Of a stretch of DNA of 64,000 nt, positions 13,326 to 25,300 are shown in pieces (position 1 is the stretch's first letter; every line of letters begins with the position of its first letter). Both the position numbers and the translations under genes were made by a program. This DNA comes from Melitaea cinxia (lineage: Eukaryota > Arthropoda > Insecta > Lepidoptera > Nymphalidae): positions 14,710,081-14,774,080 of the forward strand of contig NC_059405.1 of assembly GCF_905220565.1 (NCBI RefSeq), in the 5' to 3' direction. The notes under the pieces were generated by a model, which was not told the DNA's origin, searched no databases, and worked only from the letters and a program-made list of their open reading frames with translations.

Positions 13326-15104
13326 GGTTAAATAGTCAAGGGGTGCTTGTCGGTGACCTCCTCGTGGTGCACCCTGGGCAACGGGGCGGGCAGCAGTATC
13401 ACAATCGCGGCACTGCTGCCCGTCGTGGCTGACGACCTCCAGGAGTTGTCCCGTCGAGCGCATTACGGGGGGGGGGAACTCTCCAGTGGCGCTGCGCTAC
13501 TACGGAGACAGGGCGGGTCCGGCATGCGCTCACACCGTCGTCGGCCGAGCGAGCAAAAGTCCTGTTTGCTCACCGTCGACATCGTAATCCCGTCGTGGTG
13601 TCGTGGTCACGTCTCGCGGCCACGCACGGAACCGAGGGTCTTGCCTTCACCGGCCGGATAGCGAGGAAGAAAGCCTCTATAAAAAATCACCCCGAATCCT
13701 AAGCGGCGACACAGCGTGACGGGATGCATGGCCGATGGGAAGTTCGGTCAATCTGTGTCACTTAACAACATGGATACGACGAGTAAAACGGAACTACCCC
13801 AGGAGGATCCCGGCGCCTCTGGCGTCGGAGAATCCCTCCGCGCTTCGCCGCGCTGCCCGTTCAATTCTGAAAAGGGCACCCCTCGTATTCGTAGAAAGGC
13901 GGAGTTGACGAGAGGCCCGAGAAGGGCGGAGTAGATGAGGAGCCCGAGAAGGGCGGAGTTAGTTGTGTAGGTGACGAAGGCTCCGACACAGACATGCGGT
14001 CCAGGTCGTCCCACGATTCGGACTCATCGCGCAGTGGGCGCCTTTGGAAAAGGAAGCGGTGCGAAGCGAACGTCGACGCGCCGGACGTCGCTGCAGGACG
14101 CCAATGTCCGACTCAAGGCTGAAAACGCCCAGCTCCGCTCGGAGATCTCCGAGCTGAGGCAGTGCGTGGCCGACCTAAGGAGAGACTTGTGCTCGACGCC
14201 TGCTCCAGCCCCCTCTGCTTCCAAGCAAGAGGCCATAGACGACGTTGTTGTCAATAAGATCATGGACGGGGTGGCGAAGATGCTCGACACTCACTTCAAG
14301 CGTTTAGAGGCGTCCGGCAGACTCCTGTCCGAAGTGCGGGTGCGAGCAGTCGAGGCACCGGCTTCTCAGCCGGCGAAGACCAGTGTCATCACACTGACCC
14401 TGCCAGCAAACCTTGCCACGACAAAAAGTCAGAAGAGGGACAGGAAGAAGAACCAGAAAAAGACGGGTGCGGTTGCACAGACCACTGCGCCCCTTGAACC
14501 TCGCCCCCTACCGCCTGCTCCGGCCGCTCTGACGGAGGGTTGGAATGTGGTGGCGAGGAAAAGCAAGAAGGCGGGGCCGCTGAAAACCCAGCCCCAAAAT
14601 GAAAAGAAAACGGCCAGCAAGCCGAAGGCGCCGAAGCTAAGACTGCCGAGGTGGGTGGCGGCGCAGCTGACGGTGCTGCTCGCCTTCTGTGAGTGTGTGA
14701 TGACAAGAAGGAGGCAGCGGAGCGGGTGAGGGAGGACACTACCGACCTCCCCCTCCGCCGCAAAAGGACCGGGCGTCGGAGACTGGCGCACGATAGCCGC
14801 CTCCCTCCCTAAACGCCAGGCAGATAATCTGTCGGGTAGGCGCGCGCGGTGTCCCCCGCGCGCCACCCCCTGAAAGGAAAGGGCCTGACTAGGCACGCCG
14901 CCGAGGTTTGCAGACTGAATTGGAGTTGGAATTTGGATTCCTGCAACCCCGGCACGAGCGACGAAGGTGGACACCGCTGGTTTTTAGTGGGTAGTCCGGC
15001 ATTGCACCTACCGCCGGGAGCCCCACACTCCAGCTGTCCAGCTCGGCGGCGGGGTTAGTGCGTAAATGCATTTTCCAGCGTAAAAAAAAAGGTTAAATAA
15101 TCAA
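13326..15104 (+). mobile_element. R1-like LINE derivative: ORF1 and 3' tail, no ORF2, with TSD
   Basis: The insertion is 13340-15090 (1751 bp). It is flanked by 14-bp direct repeats at 13326-13339 (ggttaaatagtcaa) and 15091-15104 (ggttaaataatcaa), one mismatch. It is strikingly GC-rich against AT-rich flanks and ends in an A9 tail. It holds a 5' leader (13340-13715), a frameshifted gag-like ORF1 (13716-14729) and a GC-rich 3'UTR with the 'tggtttttagt...gtccg' phrase also seen in the R1-like tail at 18.4 kb. The whole endonuclease/reverse transcriptase ORF is absent, so the element could only have moved with enzymes supplied by a relative. The R1-type label is inferred from the style of ORF1 and the 3' tail. 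Confidence 0.75.
13716..14729 (+). pseudogene. Gag-like ORF1 of the R1-like element, frameshifted and truncated
   Basis: The best frame is 13971-14729 (252 codons). It has a leucine-zipper-like coiled coil near residues 38-70 (LQDANVRLKAENAQLRSEIS, then further heptads), followed by a Lys/Pro/Ala-rich basic linker. Just upstream, the Ser/Arg-rich stretch expected at the start of such gag proteins (S-R-S-S-H-D-S-D-S-S) is in another frame around 13994-14060, and a further open piece lies at 13716-13934; so at least one frameshift has occurred. The end passes into a 3'UTR-like sequence around 14660-14730 instead of continuing to the zinc knuckles typical of R1-clade ORF1. In intact relatives this protein binds the element RNA; this copy is not expected to make a complete one. 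Confidence 0.65.
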
Positions 15105-15645
15105 AATATTAAGTTATTCAAAATTATTAATCTCTCGGTAGACATTACCTTCCTATTTTATGCTCAGCTTTATTAAATAGTAGCTTTTACCCGTGTCTTC
15201 GCTTGAATTGACTTTTTTTAATAAAAAGTATCCTATGTTACTTCTAATACCTCCAAGAATATGTGTTCAAAGTTTCATGATGACCGGTTAAGTGGTTGTT
15301 GTCCGAAAGCGTAACAAACAAACTTAGATTCACATTTATAATATTAGTAGGGATTACAATAAATAAGATAATATCCCTAGTGTAGGCCGAGAAGAAAACA
15401 AGCCGGAGGAAAAAAACTCTCGGTACTCTTTTAAAAATTTAAAGTCATATACGAGACAAAAAGTAACAGCATGACCATGAAATGATCAGGACAAACACGA
15501 GACAGCCAATCGTGTGTCCAAACCACTACATGCCACCTGCGCACAATATTTGTAACTATATCTATTTACATGGCGGGTCATAGACATGGCCTGGTCGAGC
15601 TATTCAATCCCATGCCTTTTCATCGTTAAGGTATTCATTGATGGT
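15105..15645. repeat. Relic of a dispersed 'acccgtgtcttcgc' repeat in intergenic DNA
   Basis: Between about 15180 and 15360 the sequence has the usual parts of the common lepidopteran repeat ('cttttacccgtgtcttcgct', 'caaagtttcatgatgaccgg', 'tttataatattagtaggga'). The remainder up to 15645 has no recognisable feature. Confidence 0.5.
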
Positions 15646-16059
15646 TTAATAGGCTTTACTACATAAGGCTCGCTTAGTAATTTTTTTAAACTTCATTAAA
15701 GTTTGCGATGCAAAGGTCAAGATGTTGATTTCTTTAAACTTCTCTTTCAGATATTCTTTACATCCCATTTTGTAAATATGACATGAGTTTGAGAGAGTTT
15801 TTGTAAAAATGACAGCCGCATTTTTCCATAGTAAAATGCCATAGGACATTATACTATGGAAGTAGCTGAAATAAACTAATCTAGCTGTATCGACATCTGT
15901 TAATAACCTTATTATTTTAACCGCGTACGCTGTAGAACTCAGTATATCCATAAATTGATAGATATGGGGTCCCCGCTGTAATTTTGAGTCAATGGTGATT
16001 CTAAGAAAAACGGTTAAGTTAACTAAGTTCAATTTATCACTATTGAGTTTTGGTTGCAT
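15646..16059 (-). pseudogene. Degenerate C-terminal fragment of a LINE reverse transcriptase
   Basis: The minus-strand ORF (137 codons) has the thumb-region signature of Jockey-type LINE reverse transcriptases: F-L-R-I-T-I-D-S-K-L-Q, then LSSTAYAVK, then a block with VDTARLVYFSYFHSIMSYG, and a basic tail with KFKEINILTFASQ. The catalytic FADD part is missing and the last third is disordered, so this is a dead, 5'-truncated relic. The Jockey-like label comes from remembered family phrases, not a search. Confidence 0.7.
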
Positions 16060-16330
16060 ATCAATTTGTTTTATATTTTAATATTTTAATAAAATATAAT
16101 AATGTTATTTTGTCTTCATTCCTTTTATTTTATTTATAAGTTACAAACTAAATAATCGCTGCAAAAAAATTAAGAGAAAAAAAAACAAAATTTTTTGGTA
16201 TATTAGTTATATATATATATATAAGGTTACCAACCACTGGTTTAAGCATTTGCAATACGAAAAAATATAACATAAATTCTACTATTGACATATAACAATT
16301 ATTACGCAGTTCTTAAATGATAATTGACCA

Positions 16331-16336
16331 TTTATT
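16331..16336 (-). terminator. Candidate polyadenylation signal of sideroflexin
   Basis: AATAAA on the minus strand (TTTATT on plus) lies about 60 bp downstream of the sideroflexin stop codon at 16397-16399. Confidence 0.55.
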
Positions 16337-16396
16337 GTGAACCTAGCTTATACTAATACTTGATTACTCATTTTTTTTCTAAATGTAATGACAATT

Positions 16397-19300
16397 TTAC
16401 AAACCCTTATTGAAATACACATATTCAGGTGGCTTTCCGTCTGTGTTCTTTAGTATTTCTTCGTACCTATCCTTTTCGAAGCGTTTGATTGTGTCTACAG
16501 AGAGCTTACTGCAAAAAAATAAAATAAAAAAACATTAATTAATACTGAATTTATACTAAAATGATTGTCACTTTATTTGATTTGCACACTGACAAAACTT
16601 AGCAGCATATGGGTATGTTGACCGATTGTGGATAACGCTATTTGACGGATGACGGTATCCAACAGATAAAAACTCTTGATATACCATTCAAAATCAAAAT
16701 TAATAAAGCGCATAGAAAGTAAAAAATAGACTTAAATGAAAGATACAAGTTAAACGTTCAACAAATTTCTAAAGAAGGTTTACTTCAGTCGTGTGTGCGC
16801 GTTTTTTTTTTTTTTTCAAGAAAGTCCCGTTTTATTACTTGTAGGACTATTGAACATTTAATATTTTAATCGTATTTTAATTTATTATCACCAATACTAA
16901 ATTAATGTATCACTTACCATTTCTGTGGGAATATGGCACACGCAGTCGGAACCATTAACGTCAAACTGAAAATAAGAAAAAAATTAAATATATTTTATCT
17001 TATACTACTAAGTAGTATCACATTTACTCACTACTCTACAGCTGTGTACATAAACCTCCTTAATAATGGACTATTTAATTAATTTATAGTTGCTGTTATA
17101 TGTCTATGCTGTTACAGGTTGTTATGTGTTTGCTATACACTCATTGGACGATTTTATGCAGTATGGATTCAAACAGACTAACTTGGATATTAAAACTGGT
17201 GGGTGTGTGTATAGTTACGGGTGTGTGTATAGTTACGGGTGTGTGTATAGTTACGGGTGTGTGTATAGTTACGGGTGTGTGTGTATAGTTACGGGTGTGT
17301 GTGTATAGTTACGGGTGTGTGTATAGTTACGGGTGAATGTATAGTTACGGGTGTATGTATAGTTACGGGTGTATGTATAGTTACGGGTGTATGTATAGTT
17401 ACCGGTGTGGTTATTGTTACGTGTGTATGTATAGTTGTTACGGGTGTATGTATAGTTACGGGTGTATGTATAGTTACGGGTGTATGTATAGTTACGGGTG
17501 TATGTATAGTTACGCTTACGGGTATGGGTATAGTGTGGTAGAAGCGCATGCGTAGTCACGGGTGTGGTTACAGGTGTGTTATATTCTTTATTGCACTTAA
17601 AATGCATTTAGAGTATTAGATTACAAAAAAAAAAGTTAACAAGGGCGAACTAATCTTTAAAATAGATCACATCCAGTCAACCCATTATGTGTGTATAGTT
17701 TCAGGCGTGGTTTGCGGGTGTAGATTGCAATATACACTCACCATATACCGACGATACCAGTTTGGATACCGATGTGAGCCCACTTGATCCTCTGCATCCA
17801 CGCCTTCGGTTCCAAACGCTCCATGATGAAGGGAAGCAGTAGCATCCCTGGCGCGCACATTATTATCCTGAAAATAAGTTATGTTTACAGATTGGGTACA
17901 AAATGATAGGCATTCAACTTAAACAGATTTTTTTTAAGCAAAATTTCTATACGCGCGCTTGAATTGAGGAGTAAGCTGGTAAATACGTGACGACAGCGTT
18001 ACTAAAAGTGTGATCGTTGAGAAAGTTCCGTTTCGTAAGTTTTACTTCAGTCGTGTAGTCTAAAGAACACTCGTTTTTTTTTATAACAAGTAAGGTGGCA
18101 AAGAACCCGGCTAGTTACAAAACACTACTTGAGGATAGTATTATTAGCCTGTTATCTGTATTGTTAAGGTACTCTGCTCAAGATTTGAGTAAGAAATTCC
18201 CTGATGGCCTTTCGAGTAGTGTTGCATTCCTGTAGTAAGGTAAGATAGCCATCCAGAACAGAGACTGGTAAAGATAGGTGAAATAAGGTCGGCAATGCGC
18301 TTGCAATGCTCCTAGTGTTGCAATAGTCTATAGGCTACAGTAGGGTTGTCAAAGATGAGGTGGCGGATGGTAGCGCGACCCCATCTCGCCCCACCCAGGC
18401 GGACGACTGCTCACACGGGGTGGTTTTTAGTCAGTAGGAGTCTGACATAACCCTCTGGCACCCCCGCGCTGGAGGATATCCATGAAGGATTTTCCCAAAA
18501 AAAAAAAAGAGTTGTCAAAGATACGGCCCGTGATCGCAATGTGTCACAGAAAGAAGAATCATGACTTCAATCAATCCCTCTACGAAGACTTTGATATGTA
18601 TAATATAATTTAAATAAATTATATTGTTAGCATAATCTCGATTATTTTAATACGTTTCGTGACGTCGTGCAACAGTGTTAATAAAAATAGTTCCCTACCC
18701 GCTAATACGTTTTGTAACGTCATGCAACAACGTCTATAAAAGCAGTCCCTACTCGTTCAGAGGGCTCTTTTGCTTCTCGGCTTTCGGAACGATAGGTCGT
18801 TGTTTCATGACGAGCGCGTTGATCATTTTTATATTCAAAGTGACGCTTGTTTGCTTGGTTAATTTAAATTGTAATTCTCGGTCATTATTTTCGATTAAGT
18901 TAGTGGTTAAGGTTAATTGTTGTGATAATTGTTATATTTGTAAAAATGAGCAATAAATAGAAGTTAAGTGTTCGGTTTTCTGTCTTTTTTTTTAAATAAA
19001 TAAGTTTGTTTCTCCTAAAAATATATAATTCAGTTCATTTTTTTTATTTGAATCTGACTCGCCTATATATTCTAAATTAATAATACGGCCCTGCAATATA
19101 TGCAAAATTTAGTTTGACAGCCCTTGGCTACAGTAACCGCTTACGATCGGGTGAGCCGGACACTTGTTTGCCACTCTGGTAGTATAATAATAAAAATAAA
19201 TAAACATAAGAATTTCCATTGCAATAGATTTACTTTAATACTGAAGTAAACGGAACCCAAAAAGCTTATAATAACATTACCAATCAGTCAAGAGAAACAA

Positions 19301-22300
19301 AATGTTATCATAAAAAAAAGTAGATACCTAGATGTCACCACTTGTGATATTCCTTTGACGGGAGCCACTTGAGATTTCCCAATTACTTTACCATTTTCGT
19401 CCGTTACATCTAAACCTGAAATAAGAAAAAAAATATTTTAAATTAAGAAAACGAATTAAAACGTAAATTATTATAACGAACTTTCAAAAATTATTTTTTT
19501 GAAATATCGAAACTTATGAAACGTTTCCAGACTCATATTAAATGAAACTCAACTAACGATAAGATCCTTTTTTGCCCCTGAAATAAGGTAGAAAGTTTTT
19601 CTATGAAAATGTTTTTTTTTTTTTTAAGTAAAACTTCTTCGTGAGGCGAACGGAGCAAGAGAGAGAGAGGTGCGAGCACGCATTTTCTTTCTCTCTTTCC
19701 CTCATAGCCAGTTCTTTTCGTGTATCTAAGACACAGTGCAAGCCTATTGCTAAAGAAGTTTTACTTCAGTCGTATGGAAATTCGGTTAAAAAATCTAGAA
19801 GACTTATCATGATCTTTTATGGCCTAATATATGGCTTAAATATTAAAAAAACAACCTATATATATCGATTACTTTCACACAGTTCAAGTTTCGATACTAA
19901 CAGTCAGATTAGTAGACACTTACGATAACTATTCCACTTGTAAGATACATAAATATATAATCATATCTTAAGAGCCTATTATCTATTCTTTCATAAACAG
20001 ATCAGATCAAAAAGAATTTGTCGATCAAACAAAAAAAAACCGACATTAATTTCTATCGACAAATAATTAGATGAAGAATATTATCAACGTAGTTGAAGTA
20101 AATTAAATACGCATTATTAGTGATGAATCAATAAGTCCTCATCAAATTTCGATCAAATTCGACAAAAATCGGACCACGTGAAAAGCGCCATTTTTTAATA
20201 CAAAAAGAATCATCAAAATCGGTTCATACAGTGAAAGTGTTACATGTAACTTACATAAAAAAATATAGTCGAATTGAAAGTTCGTTAAAAATAGTTTTTT
20301 TTTACAAGGACTAGACAATCTTAAGACTGGTTATAATTAATCAAAATATTAAATGACAATACTTTATTCGTTGTACTAGCAAGCTCCGCTACTCAAGATT
20401 GAAATCATTATTCAAACAGTATTGTTTTCTAATGTTTACGCGAGTTTCACTCATTATAATGAAACAACCTTTTCGGAATTTATCGCGGTTTATTAAGTTT
20501 TTTAGATGCCCGACGTTTCTGAAAATCCTAAAAAGTTGTTTTATTCAAAATGTGTTCAACCACACCTTCAAATCCTCATACTAAACTCTATTTACAAAAT
20601 AAATTTTATATTCTTTGTTATAGGAGTTGGTTCACAATTCGACTCAACGCTTTTTACTGGGTGTGCCGATTTTGATGATTCTTTATTCAATATCTGGTGC
20701 TTGTTGTATGGTTGTATTTAAATTTGAGAGAAATCTGACGAGTACTTCTTGAGTTGTCTCTAACACCATTTCCTGGACTATTTTTTTGACTACCTATGAT
20801 CATGATGTTCTCATTTCGTTACTTGTAGATTGAAGTATAATTATTATTATACTTGTTTTATTTAACTAAAAGAATATTTAAAAAAATTTTTTTTTTTTTT
20901 AGCTTACCTAGAATTATTTCATTTTGCCTCATCAGTGGAATGTTAACCCAGTTAGCGGCGGCCACTGCGACGAATGGAACGAATCTCTGGAAATTATTTA
21001 TTAATATTTATAACTAGCTGTGCTTGTTTCACCCTTGTTAATTTGAGGAATTGTGCTAAAGTATTATATATTGCCTTTCTCGGTCAATGAACTATCCAGC
21101 ACATATTTTTTCAATTCGCGTTCAAACAAACTATTCAGCATTATAATCTAAGTATAATTCGTATAAAATATATACGTAATACTTTTAATGTGCATACAAT
21201 TTAATTAAAAATAAAAATAAAAACTATTGTTACAAAATCGAATACCTAACATTTAACAGTGTTTTTATTTCTAGATAAACAAAAAGATTAAAAAATGTAA
21301 CACTATATGACAGTACAACTAGTTTAAAACGATATGCGCAATGAAAACCTTAAGAAAATAAATAAATAATCTCCTATAGCAGCCTTTTCCAAAGTGGGCG
21401 ATAACGACCCCATGTGGGCGCTGCAGGCCTAAAAGGCCTAAAGCCTAAAGAGACCCAGAAAAAATTCGTGGCGTTGTTAGAGGCTTGGGGTGCTATTTAA
21501 ATCATCCTTCACATTGGTTTTTATATTAGAATCGATTATGTTTGTTCTATTTTAAATAAAGGATACTCTGTCTAAATACTATAAAGTTGCGTTTCAATAA
21601 TCATTGACATTGGCAGGTTTCGTAAGAGTTAACTTGAGACCTGAGCGCCGCTGTGTACTACACTACCTACTGCGCCTTTATATTAATACTAGCTGTGCCC
21701 ACGGCTTCGCCCGCGTTAAAATCAGTTTGTCACAAAGTTTTCCCTGCAAACTTCCAGTGATACTTTTATCAAAATCGGCTTAGCCGTTGCGTAAACCTTC
21801 CTTTTGAAGCTCTCTCTCCATTGGTGAAACCGCATGAAAATCCGTTCAGTAGATTTTGGGGGAATCGATCACATACGCTTTTGAGGACTTTGTTTTATAA
21901 ATACACTAACTGTTGCCCGCGACTACGTCCGCGTGGTTATGAAGATATGCATTACTATTAAGATGCTTAACGAAAATTATTTTTTATTTCAGTCACTTGA
22001 AATGCTTATCACGCTGAGTAACTTTTTCAAAGGCACAATTTAATAGTTATTTTTATAAAACCTCTGTATACACCACATTTTTAGTTTTATTTTCAGGCTG
22101 CAGTATAAATAACCTATCAGGCGAACTTATAGCTGATGTATATGTTTCATACAAACTATCAACCCCAATTAAACCCCCTTAGCAGTGGAATATCGCAAAA
22201 TCCGTTCTTAGCGGACGTCTACTAACAATAATCTACCTCCCTGCCAAATTCCATCTTTGTCCAATTTGGATGGATGGACCATCCAGCGGTTTTTGAGTTC

Positions 22301-25300
22301 TCGTGATGAGTGAGTCAGTGACCTTTCTCTTTTATATATATAGATTACGATGTATTATTTGGACACTTCCTCACTATCTATAGAGCATACATTTTAATAA
22401 TTTAACAATTTATATAATTTTAACTCTCTTACTTCAAAAACATAGAACTTTTATACAAACTTCTAACCCCCGTTTTATCCTTTAGGGGTCGAGTTTCGTA
22501 GAATCTGTTCTCAGCGGATGTCTAAGTCCTATAAGGAACCTACTTGATAAATTTCAAGTTTGTAGCTGTTATAGTTTCGGAGATTTCGTGACGAGTGAGT
22601 CAACCTACCATCCTCCGTTTTAACCCCAAAAGGGAGTTGATTTCTAAAGATACATTATTTGGACACCTCCTCATCATCTATATAGCAAACATTTTAAATT
22701 TCAAGTCTCTTACTTCTAAAACATAGGACTTTCATACAAACTTCCAACACCCGTTTTACCCCCTTAGGGATCGAATTTCGTAAATTCCATTCTTAGCGGT
22801 AGTTTACGCCTTATTAGCCTACCTGCTAAATTTCAAGTTTGTAGTTGTTATAGTTTCGGAGATTTCGTGATCAGTAAGTCAACCTACGATCCCCCGTTTT
22901 AACCCCAAAAAGGAGTTGATTTCTAAAGATACATTATTTGGACACCTTTTCACCATCTATAGAGCTAAGGTTTTAAATTTCAAGTCTCTTACTTCAAAAA
23001 CATAGGACTTTCATACAAAATTCCAACCCTCGTTTTACCCCCTTAGGGGTCGAGATTCGTAAAATCCGTTCTTAGCGGATGTCTACGTCCTATAAGGAGC
23101 CTACCTGCCAAATTTCAAGTTTGTAGGTGTTATAGTTTCGGAGATTTCGTGATGAGTGAGTGACCTTTCGATTTTATATATATTATAGATATAGATTATA
23201 GATTATAGATATAGATTATAGATTATAGATAGATTATATGTATATAATCCGTTCGAAGTTTGGGAATCAAATGTTGGAATGTTTGAATGAAGGAATGAAT
23301 GTTGCGTGTTTTTACATGTAATATATAGTTACTATAACTTAAAGCATTTATTATATTCAAGCAAAAAGCAGAGTCACTGCGAACTGCGCCAACAGGCTAG
23401 TCAAATTTTTAGACTGATTAAGGAGTCATCTTCAGCATTAACTGAATTAATAATAACTCACAGCTAATATGGGGTTAGTGGCACGCTTCTGTATGACAAA
23501 TTTGAAGGAGAGGGCCGTCGCCATAGCCGCTGAGGTTGCAGACGCATAAGCAACACCCATCTGTGTGGTCGTCAGTGGCGAGTTGGCGTTTCGGTTCGTG
23601 TAGTTCACCAGAGCGTTGAAAGACTGGTTCACCCACTGCCAGAATACTACCGCTGTTGCTGTTCTACGACCAAATACATATACAAACGATTATAATTATG
23701 TACTAGTGGACCCACACACTCACGCACGCACGCACACGCACGCTCACACCACACACACGCACGCATACACCACACTACACCATAGCACCCACACACACGC
23801 GCAGTCACAGTCCTCACTAACTTATGTCTCCCTCTTAAATTCCGTTCGCCTCACCCGATCAGATTTTTCGTAACGCACTCGTCACGCATTCACCAACTTA
23901 GTCCACAAGTCAAGCATGCATAAAGAAATTTTACTTTAATAAAAAAAACAACCAAGTTTTTACAAATAATAATTACAAATATTCTTACCTATACCACTGC
24001 AACATAGCACCAGTAATTATACAACCTCCGGGCATCTGGAACGACATTCTACCAAACACATTTTGCAGTTCTCCACTATCTGGATGGAATGCCGATTCAT
24101 ATAATTGTTTAGCTCTGATAACTTGGGTCATTGATGTACCGGGTGGTTCTTGACCTTGCCTGAATAGTAAAATCAACAATAAGACATTTTTAAAAATATT
24201 TGGTTAGAATAATGGGGAAGATTGGGAGCAAGTTATATTTGATTATGAATCAGTTAGTTAATACATTGAATTTCCATTGATGATAAATAATATAAAAATA
24301 GATAAAGAAATGGAGAAAATATTACTACATATTATCCGCTCAGTGACTGGAATAGTGCAATCAATTTCTAAAAATCTATGGTAAGAAGACAGGTGAAATT
24401 TTCTTTTTTGTAAGTTACTGACTTTACCATTGTGTTGTTTACCACTGTTCAATGAAATAATAAACAACATACATAATACAAAGGTATACAATATATTTTT
24501 AAATATTTCTCCAAATCTTATAATAATAACACTATATAATGTACACCAGAAGAAATATGAGACGGAGTTTTAAGAATTAAATTGTGAAAAATAAAATAAA
24601 TCCCTCACAATGACACTTCTATGTGTGCATATTTCTGTTAACTTTGTGTACAGCTATTTTAATCCTACCCTCCATATGGTTTGTTCCTTGTCTCAATTAT
24701 GAATTGTTTATATATTGTATTGCGATGTATCCAACATATATTTTTTTTATTTTTTAATGTTAAATGTTATTCTGCATCAAGGGCTGGAGACATGTAGAAT
24801 ACGCAAGCACAAATACCCATACAATGGACTAAAGATTTATACTGCTAACTAGCGACCCGCCCCGGCTTTGCACGGTTGCAAAAATTATCAGTGTTCCTCT
24901 ATTATTTTATGCAGGTATTATACATATAAACCTTCCTCTTCAATCACTCTATCTATTTAAAAAACAGTAACAAAATCCGTTGCGTAATTTTAAAGATTTA
25001 AGCATACATAAGGTCAGAGAAAGCGACTTTGTTTTATACTATGTAGTGATACAAATATTTGTTGTGTGTTTAAATCAAACATCGGACGGCTAGTGTATCA
25101 ACCAGATCGCTTAAGAGACTTGTTTCAACATTTTGTCAAATCTAAAGAAGATATGTAGTCACTTACTTATATTTATTATATAATTCCTTTGCCTGAAGAA
25201 GTTCCTTTTCAGGCACAAAAGATAGTAATGGATTAGAAATAAAGGCAAAATGCCTGAATCTACCCACAAAAGTCCTTTGATCCCATAGTGGCTGAGTGAT

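Noticed and set aside
13347..13661. 104-codon ORF in the GC-rich block
   Set aside because: It lies in the 5' leader of the R1-like element, shows no domain and is best explained by low stop-codon density in GC-rich DNA.
14389..14974. Long minus-strand ORFs opposite the gag-like ORF1
   Set aside because: Shadows of the GC-rich plus-strand ORF1 and 3'UTR; no recognisable protein features.
17090..17607. Long open frames on both strands with Val-Thr, Tyr-Ser-Tyr-Gly or Asn-Tyr-Thr-Tyr-Thr-Arg repeats; also looks like a repeat-spacer array
   Set aside because: They come from a stop-free 16-bp minisatellite read in all frames. The units abut with no spacers, so it is not a CRISPR array and there is no evidence of coding.
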